A DNA stretch of 9,010 nucleotides from Porticoccaceae bacterium (GTDB lineage: Bacteria > Pseudomonadota > Gammaproteobacteria > Pseudomonadales > Porticoccaceae): contig PCDB01000032.1 in the NCBI GenBank assembly GCA_002591625.1, positions 17,471 to 26,480 of the forward strand, written 5' to 3'. The notes beneath the pieces were generated by a model. The model saw nothing but the letters and a program-made list of their open reading frames with translations, made no database searches and had not been told where the DNA came from. Shown here one piece after another: positions 5,984 through 9,010 of this stretch. The position numbers and the translations under genes are program-made. Position 1 is the stretch's first letter; each line of letters opens with the position of its first letter.

Positions 5984-6013
5984 ATATTTTTATAAAAATA
6001 TGTTTTAAAACAT
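5984..6013. repeat. two overlapping perfect AT palindromes
   Basis: ATATTTTTATAAAAATAT (5984-6001, 18 bp) and ATGTTTTAAAACAT (6000-6013, 14 bp) are both perfect palindromes, sharing two bases. They begin three bases after the tRNA remnant. They may be binding sites of a DNA-bending or recombination protein, or a weak bidirectional terminator; the sequence does not decide. Confidence 0.65.
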
Positions 6014-6369
6014 TATTTTCTTCATATCTATCTGATTTTCAAATTAACTTATATATCTGTTTTGTTGAGTGGGAGTAGTCGGGTAGGCGTAACCCTTTGA
6101 TTTATAATGAATTGAGAGTTACAAACCAACCCTAAAATAGGGAGCTTTATAAAGAAAGTTACAAACGGTTGCGATTACTACAAATCATAAGTAGCATTTC
6201 ATAATAATAGCGTTAACTCACGTTGATACGCGATAAATGTGGCTTTTTCTATCCTAGTACATTGGCTATAAGAGAAAAGCATGACAGCAACCGCACACGT
6301 GGCTCTAGTGGAAGAAAACGCCCAGAGGATGTGCAAGACGAGTTAAAGCAGCTGAGTCTTTTTAAGCTT
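6014..6369. other. intergenic region before the lytic transglycosylase
   Basis: No gene is supported. A TATAAT occurs at 6103-6108 on the plus strand but without a recognisable -35 at the right distance. CCCTAAAATAGGG at 6130-6142 can form a small hairpin, and GTTACAAAC occurs twice (6118-6126 and 6159-6167), possibly operator-like. The reading frame of the next gene is open back to a TTG at 6223, but that extension has no family resemblance. Confidence 0.35.
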
Positions 6370-7863
6370 ATGAAAACACTATTCCAGGTTCTTCTCTCGA
6401 TCGCTTTGACGTCTGTTTATCTGACCTCAATGGCCTCAATCGATGAGTTCAGCACGAAAGCAGTCGGTATTGACCAAGCCGAGGTAAGCTACGAATTGCA
6501 ATCAGACTTCGGCGATCTCGACGAAATCGCTCATCGAGGTATGCTTCGGGTTCTTGTAACTCATAGCAAAACAGATTTCTTTATCGATCAGGGTCGAATC
6601 CGAGGCATTCAGGCAGAGTATGTGGAGGAATTCCTGAAAAACCTGAACAAAGGCAGAACGAATAGATCTAATGCGAGCGAATCCCACCGAATCATCCCTC
6701 AGTTTGTTCCGGTCGCGTTCGATGAACTAATTCCGTCATTGCTCGCTGGTAAAGGTGACATCGCGGCAGCCTTTTTGACGATGACACCAGAACGCATAGC
6801 TAAAGTTGATTTTGTTAGCCCGCACGGTCGCTTGGTTGATGAAATTCTAGTCGCTCATAAAAACGCAGAACCGATTGAAAAGCTAACTGACCTTTCGGGA
6901 CGAACAGTATACGTTTTGAAGGGCAGCAGCTACGCCTCTCACCTCTCTGAATTGAATAAAAGCCTAAGCTTAGTCGATCTACCCGCGGTAAAGATCGTTA
7001 ACACTGATAATCAATTGCTGACAGAAGACATACTCGAACTTGTCAATGCAGGCATTATTGCCTACACATTTTGTGATGATTTTAAAGCCAACCTATGGGC
7101 GAAGGCGCTCCCTGACATCCGGCTTAATCGGGGTGTAAAGCTTTCCTCAGGTCAGTCCGTCGGCTGGGGAATTCGACCAAATTCACCTCTGCTTCGAGCG
7201 GCCGTGAGCACTTTTTCTAAAGACGTAAAAAAAGGGACCTTCCTCGGCAATATCCTGTTCAATAAATATTATGCTTCAACGCGCTGGATTAATAACCCTC
7301 TAGCAAAGACTGAACGAGATAAGTTTGAGCAGACCATCGATCTGTTTCGTCGGTTTGGCGAGGAGTATGGATTTGACCCGTTAGCGCTTGCAGCTCAGGG
7401 GTATCAGGAATCACGGCTAGATCAATCTCTAACGAGCCATATGGGTGCAATTGGCGTAATGCAGCTACTGCAGAGTACAGCCAATGACCCTAATGTCGGA
7501 ATTCCCAATATCTATGACATCGAAAACAACATCCATGCCGGTGCCAAGTACATGAATTTTCTGCGTAATCGATACTTTTCGGATGACGCTATATTACCTC
7601 TTGATCAACGTTTGTTTACTTGGGCCGCATACAATGCCGGACCAGCAAATATACGTCGTGTTAGAGCAGCTGCTAAGCGAAACGGGTTGGATCCAAACGT
7701 CTGGTTCAATAACGTCGAACACATGGCGGCTAGCAAAATTAGTCGGGAACCTGTCAAATACGTGGCCAATATCTTTAAATACTATACAGCCTATCGAATG
7801 ATCGAGGATCGAGCTGTTAGTAAATCTGCAGCAATCCAAAAACTTGAAACTTCTAACGATTAA
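6370..7863 (+). CDS. MltF-like membrane-bound or periplasmic lytic transglycosylase
   Basis: From ATG 6370 this is 497 residues, close to the roughly 520 usual for MltF. The enzyme cleaves peptidoglycan between MurNAc and GlcNAc with formation of 1,6-anhydroMurNAc. Residues 1-22 form a signal (MKTLFQVLLSIALTSVYLTS), with no lipobox Cys. Residues about 50-300 are a type-3 solute-binding-like domain (RGMLRVLVTH; DELIPSLLAGKGDIAAAFLTMTPER; FVSPHGRLVDEILV; LTDLSGRTVYVLKGSSY). Residues about 332-476 are the SLT domain, with catalytic Glu347 in QGYQESRLD, then HMGAIGVMQLLQSTA and AAYNAGPANIRR. The frame is open upstream to TTG 6223, adding 49 non-conserved residues; the signal peptide decides for 6370, although no strong Shine-Dalgarno site precedes it. 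It is the only intact gene between the tRNA remnant and the next repeat. It could be a species-specific mltF paralogue rather than the housekeeping copy. Confidence 0.88.
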   Translation: MKTLFQVLLSIALTSVYLTSMASIDEFSTKAVGIDQAEVSYELQSDFGDLDEIAHRGMLRVLVTHSKTDFFIDQGRIRGIQAEYVEEFLKNLNKGRTNRSNASESHRIIPQFVPVAFDELIPSLLAGKGDIAAAFLTMTPERIAKVDFVSPHGRLVDEILVAHKNAEPIEKLTDLSGRTVYVLKGSSYASHLSELNKSLSLVDLPAVKIVNTDNQLLTEDILELVNAGIIAYTFCDDFKANLWAKALPDIRLNRGVKLSSGQSVGWGIRPNSPLLRAAVSTFSKDVKKGTFLGNILFNKYYASTRWINNPLAKTERDKFEQTIDLFRRFGEEYGFDPLALAAQGYQESRLDQSLTSHMGAIGVMQLLQSTANDPNVGIPNIYDIENNIHAGAKYMNFLRNRYFSDDAILPLDQRLFTWAAYNAGPANIRRVRAAAKRNGLDPNVWFNNVEHMAASKISREPVKYVANIFKYYTAYRMIEDRAVSKSAAIQKLETSND

Positions 7864-7918
7864 TCCGCCTCGGGTCACTAATGCCTGTATACAACTGCGC
7901 ACCGCTGCTCAAGCATTG

Positions 7919-8167
7919 ACCGCTCGACTCGGCAGTCGTTCGGAGATAATTCACTTTCGAATCCGTTAGCCATGAGGCACTAGCATCAAAGGGCACGGAG
8001 CCTTCTTATTTCGGGCTAGCGCGCCCGCCCATGCGATTCCGCGCTTCGATTAAGACCACCTTAAATCCGTTAGTCAGGAGTTCCTCGCTGGCTGCGATAT
8101 ACTAGGCTCCAGAACCAATAACTACTGCGGTTGAGTGAGGTTGAATCCTGTCACATATGTAAAGCAT
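7919..8167 (-). pseudogene. N-terminal remnant of a flavin amine oxidase
   Basis: Reading down from ATG 8167, preceded by GGGAG, the frame gives TAVVIGSGA, stop (TAG 8104-8102), YIAASEELLTNGF, then KVVLIEARNRMGGRA, SPK, stop (TAA 8008-8006), EGSVPFDASASWLTDSKVN. This follows the amine-oxidase pattern in order and spacing: the GxGxxG FAD-binding beta-alpha-beta with its closing acidic E41, the RxGGR motif at 45-49, and the PxDxGASW block. The third glycine of GxGxxG is now Tyr, next to the stop. Homology is clear to about 7943 and then fades; the rest of the roughly 450-residue enzyme is absent, cut off near the convergent transglycosylase gene. The relics are colinear in one frame, so decay was mainly by point mutation and 3' loss. 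Monoamine- or polyamine-oxidase type cannot be resolved. Confidence 0.72.
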
Positions 8168-8407
8168 CTCTTACTCCCACGCTTTAAATCTCATACTTAA
8201 TTCCCCCCTCAATGTCTACAAGCTTCACAATATTGAAAATATTTGAGAATACCATTAGCTATCCAAGCACCCCCATGGTCATCTGCCCAGGGGTATACAA
8301 TATGGTAGACATTTTTAATCAATTGACCGTAAACTGAGTATTTGTATCTATCTGTTAATACACAGCTAGACAGTCCTCATTACTCCTTGCAGAGAGAATG
8401 AACTATT
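8168..8407. other. non-coding stretch between amine-oxidase remnant and repeat
   Basis: No ORF with family resemblance on either strand. It contains an inverted repeat, ACCCC plus TGG against CCA plus GGGGT (about 8269-8294), able to form a bulged hairpin, with no T run after it. It would also include the lost promoter of the amine-oxidase remnant. Confidence 0.35.
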
Positions 8408-8505
8408 CCGAGTGCGCAACAAACCTACTGATTTAATTTGAATAAAGAAATAAATTAAATTATGGTCACTTTTTGTGTGTCAAACTTGAAAACCTAGTGA
8501 AATAA
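8408..8505 (+). repeat. direct repeat, right copy (tRNA-Arg 3' tip plus spacer)
   Basis: CCGAGTGCGC at 8408-8417 equals the end of tRNA-Arg (428-437). The following bases track 440-536, including the AT-rich hairpin arms and the exact 15-mer AACCTAGTGAAATAA at 8491-8505. Upstream of 8408 the tRNA similarity collapses, so only the 3' tip is kept. A deletion of about 11 bp relative to the left copy lies near 8475. This marks a second junction of the same kind as the one after the intact tRNA gene. Confidence 0.8.
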
Positions 8506-8788
8506 ACCACCTACAACTTATAATTTTTATTGTATGCAAGCCTCGTATGTTTTTCTTTAGGTTGACGGTCCAGTGGACGGCATGCTCTCTTTTTCTTGGT
8601 CACCATAGATGATTTATGATGCTGCAACGGCGGGCAAGCCAATTGAGCACTTCAAGTCTTGAAAAGCCTATCTGGCGGCAGTTCGTTGCTCCGGCGTATG
8701 GTACTTTTTAATATTCCAAAAGTTGGTACAAGGATGATGTCATTAGGTGTAACATAACAAGGAGTGAAAATTTTGAAGGAGAATAACA
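8506..8788. other. non-coding stretch before the repeat-protein gene
   Basis: I see no recognisable gene. The longest relic-like frame is a 31-codon plus-strand ORF at about 8617-8712 that resembles nothing I know. GTCCAGTGGAC (near 8568) is an 11-bp hairpin-forming repeat. The promoter for the downstream gene should lie in the last 100 bases, but no good -35/-10 pair was found. Confidence 0.35.
8776..8781 (+). promoter_or_regulatory. Shine-Dalgarno site of the repeat-protein gene
   Basis: AAGGAG lies seven bases before the ATG at 8789, the best ribosome-binding site in the window, and fixes the start of a gene that otherwise has no recognisable family. Confidence 0.85.
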
Positions 8789-9010
8789 ATGAAAATCCCA
8801 TTTATATTGACGTGTATTTTGTTTTTGTCTGCTGTTCAAGTTACAGCCGTTGCTTACGAACGCGAGGGTCGTGATGATGAAGCAGACATGAGAGACTATC
8901 GTGGCGAAGAGGATATGAGAGATCCTCGTCGTGAAGAGGGCATGAGAGACTATCGTGGCGAAGAGGATATGAGAGATCCTCGTCGTGAAGAGGGCATGAG
9001 AGACTATCGT
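8789..9010 (+). CDS. secreted charged tandem-repeat protein, 5' part
   Basis: The first 74 codons are in the window; the gene continues past its end. The N-terminus MKIPFILTCILFLSAVQVTA is a clear Sec signal, with likely cleavage after AVA at residue 23. The mature part begins YEREGRDDEAD and then enters 18-residue units, MRDYRGEEDMRDPRREEG, two complete and a third begun. Each unit is two 9-residue halves of the form MRDxRxEEx. The composition is almost entirely Arg, Glu, Asp and Gly with regular Met, so it is probably disordered or a charged helical rod in the periplasm or outside the cell. I know no family for it and assign no function. The exact DNA repetition suggests recent expansion and length variation between strains. 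Confidence 0.8.
   Translation, partial: MKIPFILTCILFLSAVQVTAVAYEREGRDDEADMRDYRGEEDMRDPRREEGMRDYRGEEDMRDPRREEGMRDYR
8888..9010 (+). repeat. 54-bp perfect coding tandem repeat
   Basis: Units at 8888-8941 and 8942-8995 are identical base for base, and a third starts at 8996 and is cut by the window end. Each unit consists of two related 27-bp halves (ATGAGAGACTATCGTGGCGA and onward; ATGAGAGATCCTCGTCGTGA and onward). The unit is a multiple of three, so copy-number change keeps the frame. Confidence 0.95.

Noticed and set aside
6103..6108. Perfect TATAAT as promoter of the transglycosylase
   Set aside because: No -35-like hexamer lies 15-19 bases upstream, and the region is AT-rich, so chance occurrence is likely.
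6223..6369. 49-residue N-terminal extension of the transglycosylase from TTG
   Set aside because: The residues are polar and unrelated to MltF, and they would bury the clear signal peptide that begins at Met 6370.
8269..8294. GC hairpin ACCCC/GGGGT as a terminator
   Set aside because: No T run follows on either strand, and no intact gene ends immediately before it.
8617..8712. 31-codon plus-strand ORF before the repeat-protein gene
   Set aside because: No ribosome-binding site, signal or family resemblance; length is within chance expectation.
8888..9010. CRISPR-like direct repeats
   Set aside because: The repeats are contiguous with no spacers, a multiple of three and in frame behind a signal peptide; they are a coding tandem repeat.

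Overview
The window looks like part of a gammaproteobacterial chromosome, probably from a marine or other aquatic organism. It opens with the last 94 codons of a CmoB-type tRNA-modification enzyme, a family typical of Gammaproteobacteria. A complete tRNA-Arg(ACG) gene follows, with its own near-consensus promoter. Genus or species cannot be named from the sequence. The aquatic assignment is inference from the sulfatase cargo.

Layout. (1) 1-484: chromosomal backbone, with the cmoB end, a promoter, tRNA-Arg and an AT-rich hairpin ending in a T run. (2) 485-5980: a sulfatase island. On the minus strand, reading from 5699 down, it carries a Sec-exported sulfatase, a 65-residue secreted mini-protein whose start overlaps the sulfatase stop (ATGA), a Tat-exported sulfatase and a third exported sulfatase. 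Next comes a frameshifted N-terminal remnant of a PEP-utilising enzyme (PPDK or rifampin-phosphotransferase type). The island ends at 5937-5980 in a degenerate copy of the 3' part of the same tRNA-Arg, starting exactly at the anticodon loop. That is the footprint expected of a tRNA-targeted integration. (3) 5981-8407: an AT-rich palindromic stretch, an intact MltF-like lytic transglycosylase (plus strand) and a decayed flavin amine oxidase N-terminus (minus strand, two in-frame stops). (4) 8408-9010: another copy of the tRNA 3' tip with about 90 bp of its downstream sequence, a gene-poor stretch, and the start of a secreted protein made of perfect 18-residue tandem repeats that runs off the window.

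How it fits together. The tRNA-Arg gene appears to be an integration hotspot where segments have accumulated in tandem and partly decayed. No integrase, transposase or IS element is visible, so the elements are either remnants or were moved in trans. The intact cargo is periplasmic or extracellular. The three sulfatases would remove sulfate esters, or sulfamate, from sulfated glycans; all three keep the Cys-type CxPSR motif and so need a formylglycine-generating enzyme, which is not encoded here. The transglycosylase acts on peptidoglycan. I found no RNA genes other than the tRNA and its remnant, and no CRISPR array. The less expected items are the 27-bp in-frame duplication inside the Tat sulfatase, the coupled mini-protein, the tRNA-derived repeats and the charged repeat protein.
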